Notes: generated by a model from the letters alone, not told the origin. A DNA stretch of 50,270 nt from Mycobacterium sp. GA-1841 (GCF_001954135.1 NZ_MBEQ01000020.1:1-50270); one strand, 5' to 3'; positions 26,276 to 34,909 are shown, counted from the first letter of the stretch. A program made the numbers and translations.

Positions 26276-26423
26276 CGAGTCGATCCGATCTCGGCTCGGG
26301 CACGGTGGCTCGACGTTTCGGAATCGTTATCGAGGTTTATCCCATTTGCCACACGGGTAACTTCAGTAACAGCGGAGCGGACCCGCGACCGCACAAGAAG
26401 AAAGAGTCGAATGGACCATCCCC
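26276..26423 (+). other. Short intergenic region before a hypothetical gene
   Basis: A 148-nt gap. It holds GGTAACTTCAGTAAC (26356-26370), two near-identical direct halves resembling pieces of the fadE5 promoter sites, but it is not palindromic. Nothing else is clear. Confidence 0.3.
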
Positions 26424-26912
26424 ATGAATACAGTTCTATATTGCAGCGTCAATGGCGCCATCTATGAAACCCGTGCCTACACCACCGCCGACATCGACCA
26501 ACTCGTCCACGACCACGGACTGCAATCGCTGACCTCCGCCGACCGGCAGTTCGACTTCTGGTTCAGCCCGTCGAGCCAGGGATGTCAGCGTCTGACCAAC
26601 CGGCGTGCCACCGAACTCTTGCTGGCCACAACGACTTTCACCGCCAAGACGGTGCCGCTTCTGCGCGGCTGCGTCGTCGTCGCCACCCATGACACCGACG
26701 GCGAACTGGACGGACTGAGCTGGCAGCAACTGGACCTGTTGGTGCGACGCAACCAGACCTTGACCAAACGCGACGAACGCCAGCTCGTGCGACGCATCAA
26801 CCGTGACGACCGACGCCGGCGTGACGAGACGCCGGCCGCCCTTTGCGCGGGGCCGCACAACATCACCAGCAGCCGCGTCCGCGCGACCAGTCGGCGCGCC
26901 TGGGTCGACTGA
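26424..26912 (+). CDS. Hypothetical protein, 162 aa
   Basis: I do not recognise this protein. It starts MNTVLYCSVNGAIYETRAYT, has a mixed hydrophobic/charged N-terminal 100 residues and ends in a very basic tail (residues about 115-162, many Arg). There is no signal peptide or membrane segment. Codon use resembles that of neighbouring genes, which supports real coding. The basic tail could bind nucleic acid, but that is speculative. It is convergent with the DUF4235 gene, with 14 nt between stops. Confidence 0.65.
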   Translation: MNTVLYCSVNGAIYETRAYTTADIDQLVHDHGLQSLTSADRQFDFWFSPSSQGCQRLTNRRATELLLATTTFTAKTVPLLRGCVVVATHDTDGELDGLSWQQLDLLVRRNQTLTKRDERQLVRRINRDDRRRRDETPAALCAGPHNITSSRVRATSRRAWVD

Positions 26913-26926
26913 CGGCCGCCAACGAC

Positions 26927-27199
26927 TCAGACCGGCGATTCGCCGGCCAGTGCCCGATAACCCTTGGCCCCAGCCCGGTCGACGGCCGCGCGCGTCAAGC
27001 CGAACACCAGCCCCTGCAGGGCCGCCGCAGACAAGGCCTTGGCGGTCGACCGGTTGAGATCCTTGGGGTCGGGCGGCTTCCGATTCGGTTCGTCGATGCG
27101 CTTCCAGATCTGGGTGAACAGCGCGCTGGCCAGTAATCCTCCGGCCACACTCGTCATCATCGAAAGCGGCATGTACAACACCTTCGAGCCTCTGCTCAC
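26927..27199 (-). CDS. DUF4235 small membrane protein
   Basis: A 90-residue protein. The start SRGSKVLYMPLSMMTSVAGGLLASALFTQIWKRI is typical of DUF4235 proteins, with one or two membrane segments. The GTG at 27199 is chosen because it gives the family N-terminus and has GAGGAGGA about four bases upstream; an ATG eight codons earlier is unlikely. The gene is divergent from a holin-like/DUF3618 pair; these three families are often found together in actinobacteria. Its function is unknown; membrane stress roles have been suggested for such neighbourhoods only by association. Confidence 0.8.
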   Translation of the reverse strand: MSRGSKVLYMPLSMMTSVAGGLLASALFTQIWKRIDEPNRKPPDPKDLNRSTAKALSAAALQGLVFGLTRAAVDRAGAKGYRALAGESPV

Positions 27200-27374
27200 A
27201 GATCCTCCTCGTATCGGGGGCAACGGCCCGGATAACCACAGCTTTCAGGGCGTGAAGATCAGATACCCCGAAGTCGGCCGTTGTAACGGCGCAGTCATCG
27301 GCAGAAGGTTTCGCCGGGTCGCGCCTCGGGCACTGCTGTGGAGGAAGTAGTACGCCTGGGGAAAGGTCCCACCG

Positions 27375-27785
27375 ATGACTACCGCACCAAAACCCATCAG
27401 CGAGGCATCCACCGCTGAGCTCCTCGGTCATCTACAGGAGCAGACGACGCGACTGATTCGCGACGAGCTGCGATTGGCCCAGCGGGAGTTTCAGGACTCC
27501 GCGCGCCATGCCGGGATCGGTGCCGGCCTGATCAGTGCCGCCGGCCTGCTGGCAGTGCTGGGCCTGGCGACCGTCATCGCCGCGGCAGTGGCGGCGCTCT
27601 CGTTGGTCCTGCCGGTCTGGGCCGCCGCGGTGATCGTCGCGGCGGTGTTGTTCCTCGGCGCCGGCGTGGCCGCGATGGTCAGCCGCAACCAGGTCCAACA
27701 GGTCCCACCGCGGGCCGCCGAAGCGGTGGACAGCGTCAAACAGGATCTCGATGAGCTCAAGGAGGCACGACATGGCCGGCAGTGA
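27375..27785 (+). CDS. Actinobacterial holin-X/phage-holin-superfamily-like membrane protein
   Basis: A 136-residue protein with the N-terminal block STAELLGHLQEQTTRLIRDEL, two membrane segments (about residues 45-72 and 78-100) and a charged C-terminal helix. This is the layout of the putative holin-X (DUF1469-like) family, which is common in actinobacterial chromosomes without phage context. The ATG at 27375 follows GGGGAAAGG. Its end overlaps the next gene by 14 nt, so the two are translationally coupled. No lysis genes are nearby, so a true holin role is doubtful. Confidence 0.8.
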   Translation: MTTAPKPISEASTAELLGHLQEQTTRLIRDELRLAQREFQDSARHAGIGAGLISAAGLLAVLGLATVIAAAVAALSLVLPVWAAAVIVAAVLFLGAGVAAMVSRNQVQQVPPRAAEAVDSVKQDLDELKEARHGRQ

Positions 27786-28065
27786 CCGCCTTCCACCCGA
27801 GCCCGGTCCCGACGCGGGAATCGATGAACTGCAGTCCGACATCGACAAGACGCGTAGCGAGCTGGGCGACACCGTGGCCGCCCTGTCCGACAAACTCGAC
27901 GTCAAGGGCCGCGCCCAGGACAAGGCAGCCGAAACCACGCATGCCGTCGTCGATCGCGCCCATGCCGCCACCGACGCCGCGAAGGCCAAACCCGCAGTGC
28001 CGACGGCCGCGGTGATCGCTGCGCTGGCCGCGATCGGCCTGCTGTGGTGGTGGCGCCGCCGCTGA
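27772..28065 (+). CDS. DUF3618 membrane protein
   Basis: A 97-residue protein. IDELQSDIDKTRSELGDTVAALSDKLDVK is the hallmark of DUF3618, and a single membrane segment with a WWWRRR end closes the protein. The ATG at 27772 has AAGGAGG upstream and lies inside the end of the holin-like gene. It is convergent with the TetR gene, with 14 nt between stops and no hairpin at the junction. Function unknown. Confidence 0.85.
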   Translation: MAGSDRLPPEPGPDAGIDELQSDIDKTRSELGDTVAALSDKLDVKGRAQDKAAETTHAVVDRAHAATDAAKAKPAVPTAAVIAALAAIGLLWWWRRR

Positions 28066-28079
28066 GGCGTGCCGCCAGT

Positions 28080-28673
28080 TCAGAATCGGGTCAGGCTGGG
28101 CATCAAGACGTCGTCGACCAGCGCGCGCACCGTCTCCTCTGTAGGCGGACGGCCCGGGATCAGGGATCGGAACACCAGATAGCCCGGCATCACATCCCAG
28201 AGCTCGTTGTGGATCGCGGCGGCGTCGATTTCGCCGCGCTCGACAGCCTCCGTGAGAACTTCGGACATCAGGTGTTTGCGCTCGAGGACGAACTGCTGCT
28301 GTAGTGCCGCACTCAGTTCCGGGCTGTGCGCGATCTCGCTCATGATCGCGCTCATCGTGCTGCCGTGCTCGCGCGCCTGGGCACACACCGACGCCCCGAT
28401 ACTCAACAGGTCCGTGCGCAACGAGCCGGTTCGGGGCGCCACCAGCTGGACCCGGGTGCCTTCGATGAACGCCGCCAACACCAGTTCGGTCTTCGACGGC
28501 CACCGTCGATAGATGGTGGCCTTGCTCGACTTCGCCTCGCTCGCCACGGCTTCCACCGTCAACCGGTCGTAGCCGTGCTGCTGCAGAAGCCTCAGGGTTA
28601 CCGACAACAGCTCGGCCTCGCGCTCGGTCCACGGCGAGTCCTGGACCGAAACATGCGTCGATGCGGGAGACAC
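28080..28673 (-). CDS. TetR-family repressor of the adjacent mmpS-mmpL operon
   Basis: A 197-residue TetR regulator. The N-terminal helix-turn-helix is visible in TVEAVASEAKSSKATIYRRWPSKTELV at about residues 39-66, and the ligand domain follows. It is divergent from mmpS-mmpL, and a perfect 14-bp palindrome lies between them, so it most likely represses the transporter and itself. This arrangement is known for several mmpS/mmpL pairs, whose regulators respond to drugs or lipids; the ligand here is unknown. The ATG at 28673 gives a normal family length. Confidence 0.85.
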   Translation of the reverse strand: MSPASTHVSVQDSPWTEREAELLSVTLRLLQQHGYDRLTVEAVASEAKSSKATIYRRWPSKTELVLAAFIEGTRVQLVAPRTGSLRTDLLSIGASVCAQAREHGSTMSAIMSEIAHSPELSAALQQQFVLERKHLMSEVLTEAVERGEIDAAAIHNELWDVMPGYLVFRSLIPGRPPTEETVRALVDDVLMPSLTRF

Positions 28674-28737
28674 GCGCAGACCTTTCCGTAGGAGGAAGCC
28701 AAGTCAACTGGCCATAACCCTTGCCCCCGAATGGACT

Positions 28738-28751
28738 GTACCGTACGGTAC
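28738..28751. promoter_or_regulatory. Palindromic operator between tetR and mmpS
   Basis: GTACCGTACGGTAC is a perfect 14-bp palindrome, with further ACCGT repetition on its right side (TACCGTACGGTACCGT). It lies 65 bases upstream of the tetR ATG and 74 upstream of the mmpS ATG. It is the obvious binding site for the divergent TetR. Confidence 0.75.
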
Positions 28752-28824
28752 CGTTCAGGTGCTTGGAACGGCCGAAGACTCCGCCTCAGGGCTTGGGGCG
28801 TGCTGGTTCTCGAAAGGCTCTGAG

Positions 28825-29271
28825 ATGCAGGGGATCTCGGTAGGCAAGCTGGTCAGGCGGCGCTGGACGGTAATTGTGGCCGTGCTCGTGGTGGCCGTCG
28901 TCGCGTTCACCGTCAGTCGGCTGCACGGCATATTCGGTTCCGACAACGAGGTGTCCCGGCCCAGTGCCGACGCTTTGGAGAACACGGGCTACAACCCCAA
29001 GCGGGTGCTTTTCGAGGTGTTCGGATCACCGGGTTCGGTGGCCACCGTCAACTACCTGGACATCGACGCGCAACCCCAGCGGGCCGAGGACGTCACCCTG
29101 CCGTGGTCGCAGATGTTGGTCACGGATGACCCAACCATGTTCGCCGATCTGCGCGCACAAGGCGACGGCGACTACATCGGGTGCCGCATCACCGTCAACG
29201 GTGTGGTCAAGGACGAAAGGTCCACCGACAACGTGAACGGTTACATCGCCTGCTTGGACAAATCCGCATGA
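28825..29271 (+). CDS. MmpS-family membrane protein
   Basis: A 148-residue protein: a short basic N-terminus (VGKLVRRRW), one membrane segment and a periplasmic beta-rich domain containing [25 protein letters not shown] and LPWSQ, typical of MmpS. MmpS proteins work with the paired MmpL in export of lipids, siderophores or drugs. The ATG at 28825 follows GAAAGG; the earlier in-frame ATG at 28759 would extend over the operator region. The stop overlaps the mmpL start as ATGA, so the two are coupled. Confidence 0.88.
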   Translation: MQGISVGKLVRRRWTVIVAVLVVAVVAFTVSRLHGIFGSDNEVSRPSADALENTGYNPKRVLFEVFGSPGSVATVNYLDIDAQPQRAEDVTLPWSQMLVTDDPTMFADLRAQGDGDYIGCRITVNGVVKDERSTDNVNGYIACLDKSA

Positions 29272-32162
29272 GCAGCCACGGCGCCGAGAAGCCGGCGGGA
29301 TCGCGCACGGCACGCACCATCCGCGCGCTCGCCGTACCCATCCTGCTGCTGTGGGTACTCATCGCCGCGCTGACGAATATCCTTGTGCCACAGTTGGAAG
29401 TCGTCGGCGCCGCACGGTCGGTAGGACTCAATGCCCCCGACGCACCGTCGACCATGGCGATGCGCCACATCGGTCAGGTCTTCGACGAGTTCGACTCCGA
29501 CAGTGCGGCCATGATCGTGCTGGAAGGCGATCAGCCTCTCGGCGACGATGCCCACCGGTTCTACGACACCCTGGTGAAACGGTTGGCCGAGGACACCAAG
29601 CACGTCGAACACATCCAGGACTTCTGGGGTGATCCGCTCACCGCCGGCGGCTCACAGAGCAAGGACGGCAAGGCCGCTCTGGTGCAGGTCTATCTCGCCG
29701 GCAACCAGGGCGAGGCACTGTCGAACCAATCCGTCGACGCCATCCGTGAGATCGTGGCCAGTGTCCCGCCACCGCCCGGGGTCAAGGCCTACGTCACCGG
29801 GGCCGCACCGCTGATCACCGACAATTTCGAAGTCGGGAGCGAGGGCACCGAAAAAGTCACCGGCATAACCTTCTTGGTCATCGCGGTGATGCTGCTCGTG
29901 GTCTACCGATCGCTGGTCACGATGCTGCTCATGCTCGTCACCGTCATGATCGAGCTGGCCGCCGCACGCGGCGTCGTGGCCGCGCTTGCGCACTCCGGGG
30001 TCATCGGTCTGTCCACCTATTCGACGAACCTGCTGACGCTGTTGGCCATCGCTGCCGGCACGGACTACGGGATCTTCATCGTCGGCCGCTACCACGAAGC
30101 CCGTAGCCGTGGCCTGGACCGAGAAGCCGCGTATCACGACATGTTTCGTGGCACCGTGCACGTCATCGTCGGCTCCGGGTTGACCATCGCCGGAGCTGTT
30201 GCCTGTCTGCACTTCACCCGACTGCCCTACTTCCAGACCTTGGGTGTGCCTGCGGCGATCGGCGTGCTCGTGACACTGGTGGCCGCGCTGACGCTGGGGC
30301 CCGCGATGCTGACCATCGGCAGCCGATTCGGACTCCTTGAGCCCAAACGGAATCCGCGAGCACCGCGCTGGCGCCGCATCGGCACCGCGATCGTGCGTTG
30401 GCCAGGACCCATCCTGGTGGTGTCCTGCCTGATCGCGCTCATCGGCCTACTCGCCCTGCCGGGCTACAAGACCAGCTACGACGGCCGGCCCTACCTACCC
30501 GAATCGGCACCGGCCAACATCGGCTACACCGCCGCCACCCGCCACTTCTCGGAAGCCCGGCTCAACCCTGAGCTGCTGATGATCGAAACCGATCACGACA
30601 TGCGCAACCCCGCGGACATGCTGGTTCTCGAACGCGTCGCCAAGGCCGTGCTGCACACCCGCGGCATCGCCCTGGTCCAGTCGATCACCCGGCCCTTGGG
30701 CACCCCGATCAAGCACAGCTCCATCCCGTTTCAGATCAGCGCGCAAAGCGCCAGCCAGATCATGAACCTGGGTTATCAGCAGGACCGCGCGGCAGATCTG
30801 CTCAAGCAGGCCAACGAGCTGTCCAACACCATCAACATCCTCAAGCAGCAGGTCACGTTGCAGCAGGCCAGCGCGGCCGCCACCCACGAGCAGACCCAGG
30901 CGTTCCACGACACCGTCGCGATCGTGAACGATCTGCGCGACAAGATCGCCAATTTCGACGATCAGTTCCGCCCCCTACGGAACTACTTCTATTGGGAGCC
31001 ACACTGTTTCGACATCCCCATGTGTGCGGCGCTGCGATCGGTCTTCGATGCTCTCGATGGGATCGACAAACTCAGCGACCAGTTCGGACAGATCACCGCG
31101 AGCCTGGACAAGCTCGACGCGCTGCAGCCGAAACTCGTGGCGCTGCTACCGCCGCAGATCGCCATCCAGGAGCGCAACCGTGACCTGACCCTGTCGAACT
31201 ACGCGACCACGGCCGGGACCAACTCGCAGTCCCAGGAGGCCCTCGAGAATTCGACCGCGATGGGACAGGCCTTCGACGCCGCCAAGAACGACGACTCGTT
31301 CTATCTGCCACCGGAAGCCTTCGACAATCCCGATTTCAAACGCGGCCTGAAACTGTTCATGTCACCCGACGGCAAGGCCGCCCGCATGATCATCACCCAT
31401 GAGGGCACTCCCGCCACGCCAGAAGGCATCTCACACATCGACGCGCTCAAGGACTCCGCGTTCGACGCGATCAAGGCCACTCCCCTTTCGGACGCCAAGA
31501 TCTACGTGGCCGGAACCGCCTCGGCGTACAAGGACATCCAGGACGGCGCCAAATACGACCTGCTCATCGCCGCCCTCGCCGCGATCAGCCTGATCCTGCT
31601 CATCATGATGTTCATCACCCGCAGCCTGGTCGCCGCGATGGTCATCGTCGGCACGGTCGTGCTGTCGTTGGGAGCGTCATTCGGCCTGTCGGTCCTGGTG
31701 TGGCAGTACATCTTCGGCATCCAGCTGTATTGGATCGTGCTGGCCCTGGCCATCATCCTGCTGCTGGCGGTGGGAGCCGATTACAACCTGCTGTTGATAT
31801 CCCGGTTCCAGGAAGAGATCGGGGCCGGACTCAAGACCGGCATCATCCGCGCTATGGCCGGCACCGGCCGGGTGGTGACCGCGGCCGGCCTGGTGTTCGC
31901 CGCCACCATGTCGTCGTTCATCTTCAGCGATCTGATCGTCCTCGGTCAGATCGGCACCACCATCGGCCTCGGCCTGCTGTTCGACACCCTGATCGTGCGA
32001 TCGTTCATGACACCGTCCATCGCGGCGCTGCTGGGCAGGTGGTTCTGGTGGCCGCAGATCGTGCGACCCCGACCCGCCAGCCGTATGTTGCGCCCTTACG
32101 GGTCTCGCAACTCGGTCCGGGAGCTGCTCGAGCCAGAGCCATCACCCGGCGAGCAGACGTAA
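29268..32162 (+). CDS. MmpL-family RND transporter (MmpL4-like size)
   Basis: A 964-residue MmpL. The two Asp-Tyr relay segments [16 protein letters not shown] and [15 protein letters not shown] are intact, and the second periplasmic loop has a long helical region with a cysteine pair (PHCFDIPMC). Length and the paired MmpS point to the MmpS4/MmpL4-type group, which exports siderophores in M. tuberculosis and glycopeptidolipid precursors in M. smegmatis; which applies here cannot be read from sequence. The position between fadE5 and fadA2-fabG4 is where M. smegmatis has its GPL locus. The stop codon TAA lies inside the left arm of a terminator hairpin. Confidence 0.9.
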   Translation: MSSHGAEKPAGSRTARTIRALAVPILLLWVLIAALTNILVPQLEVVGAARSVGLNAPDAPSTMAMRHIGQVFDEFDSDSAAMIVLEGDQPLGDDAHRFYDTLVKRLAEDTKHVEHIQDFWGDPLTAGGSQSKDGKAALVQVYLAGNQGEALSNQSVDAIREIVASVPPPPGVKAYVTGAAPLITDNFEVGSEGTEKVTGITFLVIAVMLLVVYRSLVTMLLMLVTVMIELAAARGVVAALAHSGVIGLSTYSTNLLTLLAIAAGTDYGIFIVGRYHEARSRGLDREAAYHDMFRGTVHVIVGSGLTIAGAVACLHFTRLPYFQTLGVPAAIGVLVTLVAALTLGPAMLTIGSRFGLLEPKRNPRAPRWRRIGTAIVRWPGPILVVSCLIALIGLLALPGYKTSYDGRPYLPESAPANIGYTAATRHFSEARLNPELLMIETDHDMRNPADMLVLERVAKAVLHTRGIALVQSITRPLGTPIKHSSIPFQISAQSASQIMNLGYQQDRAADLLKQANELSNTINILKQQVTLQQASAAATHEQTQAFHDTVAIVNDLRDKIANFDDQFRPLRNYFYWEPHCFDIPMCAALRSVFDALDGIDKLSDQFGQITASLDKLDALQPKLVALLPPQIAIQERNRDLTLSNYATTAGTNSQSQEALENSTAMGQAFDAAKNDDSFYLPPEAFDNPDFKRGLKLFMSPDGKAARMIITHEGTPATPEGISHIDALKDSAFDAIKATPLSDAKIYVAGTASAYKDIQDGAKYDLLIAALAAISLILLIMMFITRSLVAAMVIVGTVVLSLGASFGLSVLVWQYIFGIQLYWIVLALAIILLLAVGADYNLLLISRFQEEIGAGLKTGIIRAMAGTGRVVTAAGLVFAATMSSFIFSDLIVLGQIGTTIGLGLLFDTLIVRSFMTPSIAALLGRWFWWPQIVRPRPASRMLRPYGSRNSVRELLEPEPSPGEQT

Positions 32163-32208
32163 ACCCGCACCAAAACGCCGGTTTTAGCGCGGGTTCACGT
32201 CTGCTCGC
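32149..32208. terminator. Hairpin at mmpL/LLM convergent junction (repeat family copy 2)
   Basis: GCGAGCAGACGT (from 32149) pairs with ACGTCTGCTCGC (ending 32208). The stem continues through AACCCGC/GCGGGTT with two mismatches, and an inner AAAAC/GTTTT stem surrounds a GCCG loop. The mmpL TAA stop (32160-32162) is part of the left arm, and the LLM stop begins at 32211. It shares the outer arm with the hairpins at 21296 and 37150. Confidence 0.75.
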
Positions 32209-32210
32209 GG

Positions 32211-33122
32211 TCAGGAATCGAGCGACCGCAGCAGGGCGCGGGTGCGGTCGCGGGTTTCGGACGATGCGTCGAACACCACCCCGACGTATTCGTCGACACC
32301 GATCTCTCCGAGCGACCGAATGCGTTCGGCCACAGTGCTTTCGTCGCCGATGATCGCGGCGTCCTCCGGCCCGGCGTAACCTTCCCGGTCCAGCATGGCC
32401 CGGTAGGACGGCAGGTGCCCGTACATGGCGAACTGCTCGGCCGCCTGGGCGCGGGCGCCGTCGACGTCGTCGGTGACACTCACCGGGAGTGCCGCGACGA
32501 CGCGCACCGGCCGGTCCCCGGCCGCCTCGCGCAGCGTCGGCGCGACGTGTTCGGCCAGTGTGGTCGGGCCGGTCATCCAGGTGACGGTGCCTGCGGTGCG
32601 CTTGCCCGCGAGTTTGAGCAGCTGCGGGCCCAGCGCGGCGATGTACACGTCCGGCGCGGACGCCCCCGGGATCTGCAACGCACCGCGCGTGGTCACAGTC
32701 TCGCCGGGCGCGTCGGCCGGCTCACCGTTCAGCAGGGGTTGCAGCCCGTCCAGGTATTCGCGGAGCCGACGCACCGGCTTGTCCCACGGAATACCCCACA
32801 TGCCCTCGGTGACCGCGGCATGCGTCATCCCGAGGCCGAGGAGAAACCGGCCGTCGCTGATCAAGTTGAGCGTCAGGGCGCGCTGGGCCAGCAGCATCGG
32901 GTGCTGGTTCTGGATCGGGATCACCCCGGTGCCCACCTCGATCCCGTCGACCTCACGGAATGCCACGGCCAGCACGGTCAGCAGGTCGGGTTCGTACGGC
33001 ATCTGGGTCATCCAGACCCGGCGGAAACCTTCGTCGCGCAATCGCGCCAGGTTGTCCACCGTGGCGTCGACGGGAGAGCGGCCGCCGGTTTCACTCAGGG
33101 AGGCGATGATGCTGATCTGCAT
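32211..33122 (-). CDS. LLM-class (luciferase-like) F420-dependent oxidoreductase
   Basis: A 303-residue protein of the luciferase-like monooxygenase fold. The blocks RLRDEGFRRVWMTQMP, EVGTGVIPIQNQHPMLLAQRALTL and GRFLLGLGMTHAAV are typical of mycobacterial F420-dependent LLM-class enzymes, which reduce or oxidise varied substrates with coenzyme F420. The exact substrate cannot be told. The ATG at 33122 gives the normal start MQISIIASL. It stands alone, convergent with mmpL and separated from fadA2 by a non-coding gap. Confidence 0.82.
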   Translation of the reverse strand: MQISIIASLSETGGRSPVDATVDNLARLRDEGFRRVWMTQMPYEPDLLTVLAVAFREVDGIEVGTGVIPIQNQHPMLLAQRALTLNLISDGRFLLGLGMTHAAVTEGMWGIPWDKPVRRLREYLDGLQPLLNGEPADAPGETVTTRGALQIPGASAPDVYIAALGPQLLKLAGKRTAGTVTWMTGPTTLAEHVAPTLREAAGDRPVRVVAALPVSVTDDVDGARAQAAEQFAMYGHLPSYRAMLDREGYAGPEDAAIIGDESTVAERIRSLGEIGVDEYVGVVFDASSETRDRTRALLRSLDS

Positions 33123-33542
33123 GCCACCACGCTAGGCGGCACCGGCTGTCAGCGGGCAAAAAAGGGCGGGTTCGGGAGGACACTTGGGGGCGTCTCATTC
33201 GACTCACGCAGCCGGTTTTTCACCCCTGTACCGACTCTTTGGATCAGTCACTCCCGAACCCGTCGTAGGGTCGATCGTACGCCTCGGGCACCCCTCGAAC
33301 CAGAGGGAAGTACGGCCAAATTCAGCGAATTTTGGAACTAGGTGCCCCGTGTTGCCGTCGGGTCGGGGGGTCAGACGGCAACACGGAGCTACCCATGTAT
33401 CGACCCCTATGCCGCCGCCGTTACACATCTTCAAAACAAACTTTTCGGATGTTTTCACCGCGGCGGTCAGGCCTGGTCACGCCTCCAGCCTGATGGTCGG
33501 GCTCCGCAAGCTACGCCTCCAGCCTGATGTCGGCTCCGCAAG
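33123..33542. other. 420-nt non-coding gap with structured element and tandem repeat
   Basis: No credible gene lies here: plus-strand frames show no codon bias or ribosome site. The region is less GC-rich than its surroundings, has several inverted repeats between 33253 and 33386 and a short tandem repeat at 33479-33553. It separates fadA2 from the LLM gene. Confidence 0.6.
33286..33386 (-). ncRNA. Structured RNA candidate downstream of fadA2 (positional F6 homologue)
   Basis: Several helices can form together: a perfect 13-bp stem (33347-33359 with 33374-33386, 14-nt loop), a closing stem GGGCACC/GGTGCCC (33286-33292 with 33341-33347) and, inside it, hairpins CCCTC/GAGGG (33292-33307) and CCAAATTC/GAATTTTGG (33316-33335). 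In M. tuberculosis the SigF-dependent sRNA F6 lies about 110 nt downstream of fadA2 on the same strand. Here the first stem lies about 155 nt downstream of fadA2 on the same strand. I did not find a convincing SigF promoter, and the identity rests on position and structure. Confidence 0.45.
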
Positions 33543-33553
33543 CTACGCCTCCA
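33479..33553. repeat. Tandem repeat including the 3' end of fadA2
   Basis: Copy 1 (33479-33512) and copy 2 (33513-33544) both read ACGCCTCCAGCCTGATG followed by a near-identical CGGCTCCGCAAGCT, with two one-base length differences. A third partial copy, ACGCCTCCA, begins at 33545 and is the end of fadA2, including its TAG. The repeat therefore looks like duplications of the fadA2 tail. Confidence 0.75.
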
Positions 33554-34844
33554 AAATGGCGGCGACGCCCTGCCCACCCGCCGCACAAATCGAGATCAAG
33601 CCACGCACCGGCTGACCGGTTTGCTTCTTCTTCTCGGCCAACTGCTTGGCCAGCTGCGCCACGATCCGGCCACCGGTGGCCGCGAACGGGTGGCCGGCGG
33701 CCAGGGAGGAGCCGTTGACGTTGAGCTTGGACCGGTCGATGGAGCCCAGGGCCTTGTCGAGACCGAGGCGCTCCTTGCAGTACTCGTCCGACTCCCAAGC
33801 CGTCAGGGTGGCCAGCACCACCGAGGCGAACGCCTCGTGAATCTCGTAGAAATCGAAGTCCTGCAGCGTCAGGCCGTTGCGGGCCAGCAGCCGGGGCACG
33901 GCATACGTCGGCGCCATCAGGAGACCGTCGGGCCCGTTGACGTAGTCGACGGCGGCGGTCTCCGAGTCGACGAAGTAGGCCAGCGGCTCGTGGCCGTGCG
34001 TCGAAGCCCACTCCTCGCTGGCCAGCAGGGCCACCGAGGCACCGTCGGTCAGCGGAGTCGAGTTGCCCGCCGTCATGGTCGCGTCGCCGGCTTTGACGCC
34101 GAAGACGGGCTTGAGCTTGGCGAGTTTCTCCGGGCTGGAGTCGGCCCGCAGGTTGTTGTCGCGGTAGAGCCCGAGGAACGGGGTCACCAGATCGTCGAAG
34201 AAGCCGCTGTCATAGGCGGCGGCCATGTTGCGGTGGCTGGCCGCGGCCAGCTCGTCCTGGTCGACGCGCTTGATACCCATCTTCTTGGCGGTGATCGCGG
34301 CGTGCTCACCCATCGACATCCCGGTGCGGGGCTCGCTGTTGACCGGGATCTCCACCCCGAGAGAGGCCGGTAGCTTGCCGACGAGCTTGAGCCGGTCGAG
34401 GTTGGACTTGGCCCGGCGCAGGCCCAGCAGCACCTGGCGCAGGTCGTTGCCGAACGCGATCGGGGCGTCCGAGGCGGTGTCCACGCCACCGGCCGCGGCC
34501 GACTCGTACTGGCCCAGTGCGATGGCGTTGGCGGCCGCGGTGGCCGCCTGCAGGCCGGTGCCGCAGGCCTGCTGGATGTCATAAGCAGGCGTGTACGGCG
34601 ACAACGCGCTGCCCAGCACGCATTCGCGCATCAGATTGAAATCGCGGCTGTGCTTGAGCACCGCGCCGCCGATCACCGCACCGAGGCGTTCACCGGCCAG
34701 ATCGAAACGCTCGATCAGCCCGTCCAGGGCGGCGGTGAACATGTCCTGGTTGGAGGCGTTGGCATAGGCGGCGTCGGACCGCGCGAACGGAATTCGGTTG
34801 CCACCCAAAACGGCAACGCGTCGCCGGGTCGTGTTGTTGGCCAT
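33543..34844 (-). CDS. fadA2: Acetyl-CoA acetyltransferase (thiolase) FadA2
   Basis: A 433-residue thiolase. The acyl-accepting cysteine lies in QQACGTGLQAAT, the His block in EIHEAFAS, the GHPFAATGGR motif near the C-terminus and the second catalytic Cys in CAAGGQG. It cleaves 3-ketoacyl-CoA or condenses acetyl-CoA in beta-oxidation or degradation pathways. The start MANNTTRRR at 34844 has GGAGGG upstream; the longer frame to 35012 runs into the fabG4 gene and is rejected. It is divergent from fabG4-htdX, the arrangement of Rv0243 and Rv0242c-Rv0241c in M. tuberculosis. Confidence 0.92.
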   Translation of the reverse strand: MANNTTRRRVAVLGGNRIPFARSDAAYANASNQDMFTAALDGLIERFDLAGERLGAVIGGAVLKHSRDFNLMRECVLGSALSPYTPAYDIQQACGTGLQAATAAANAIALGQYESAAAGGVDTASDAPIAFGNDLRQVLLGLRRAKSNLDRLKLVGKLPASLGVEIPVNSEPRTGMSMGEHAAITAKKMGIKRVDQDELAAASHRNMAAAYDSGFFDDLVTPFLGLYRDNNLRADSSPEKLAKLKPVFGVKAGDATMTAGNSTPLTDGASVALLASEEWASTHGHEPLAYFVDSETAAVDYVNGPDGLLMAPTYAVPRLLARNGLTLQDFDFYEIHEAFASVVLATLTAWESDEYCKERLGLDKALGSIDRSKLNVNGSSLAAGHPFAATGGRIVAQLAKQLAEKKKQTGQPVRGLISICAAGGQGVAAILEA

Positions 34845-34878
34845 TTGTTTGCCCTCCACTGTCGGGTTGTCCGGGGCC

Positions 34879-34909
34879 ATATTACCCACTGTTCTTACTC
34901 TGGAGTAAG
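34879..34909. promoter_or_regulatory. fadA2/fabG4 divergent promoter with palindromic operator
   Basis: CTTACTCTGGAGTAAG (34894-34909) is a perfect 7-bp palindrome with a 2-nt centre. On the minus strand TAATAT (34884-34879) is a good -10 for fadA2, and TTACTC within the palindrome falls at its -35. The core TTACTCTGGAGTAA matches the TTACT-N4-RGTAA pattern of the fadE5 promoter, which suggests one regulator for both. Confidence 0.6.

Noticed and set aside
26356..26370. GGTAACTTCAGTAAC before the 162-aa hypothetical gene as a third fadE5-type operator
   Set aside because: The halves are direct, not inverted, and do not fit TTACT-N4-RGTAA on either strand.
27375..27785. Prophage remnant suggested by a holin-like gene
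   Set aside because: The holin-X family is common in actinobacterial chromosomes with DUF3618/DUF4235 neighbours, and no phage, integrase or attachment site is visible.
33184..33615. 143-codon plus-strand frame in the fadA2-LLM gap
   Set aside because: Codon positions show no bias, no ribosome site is present, and the frame runs into the end of fadA2; the inverted repeats explain the region better.
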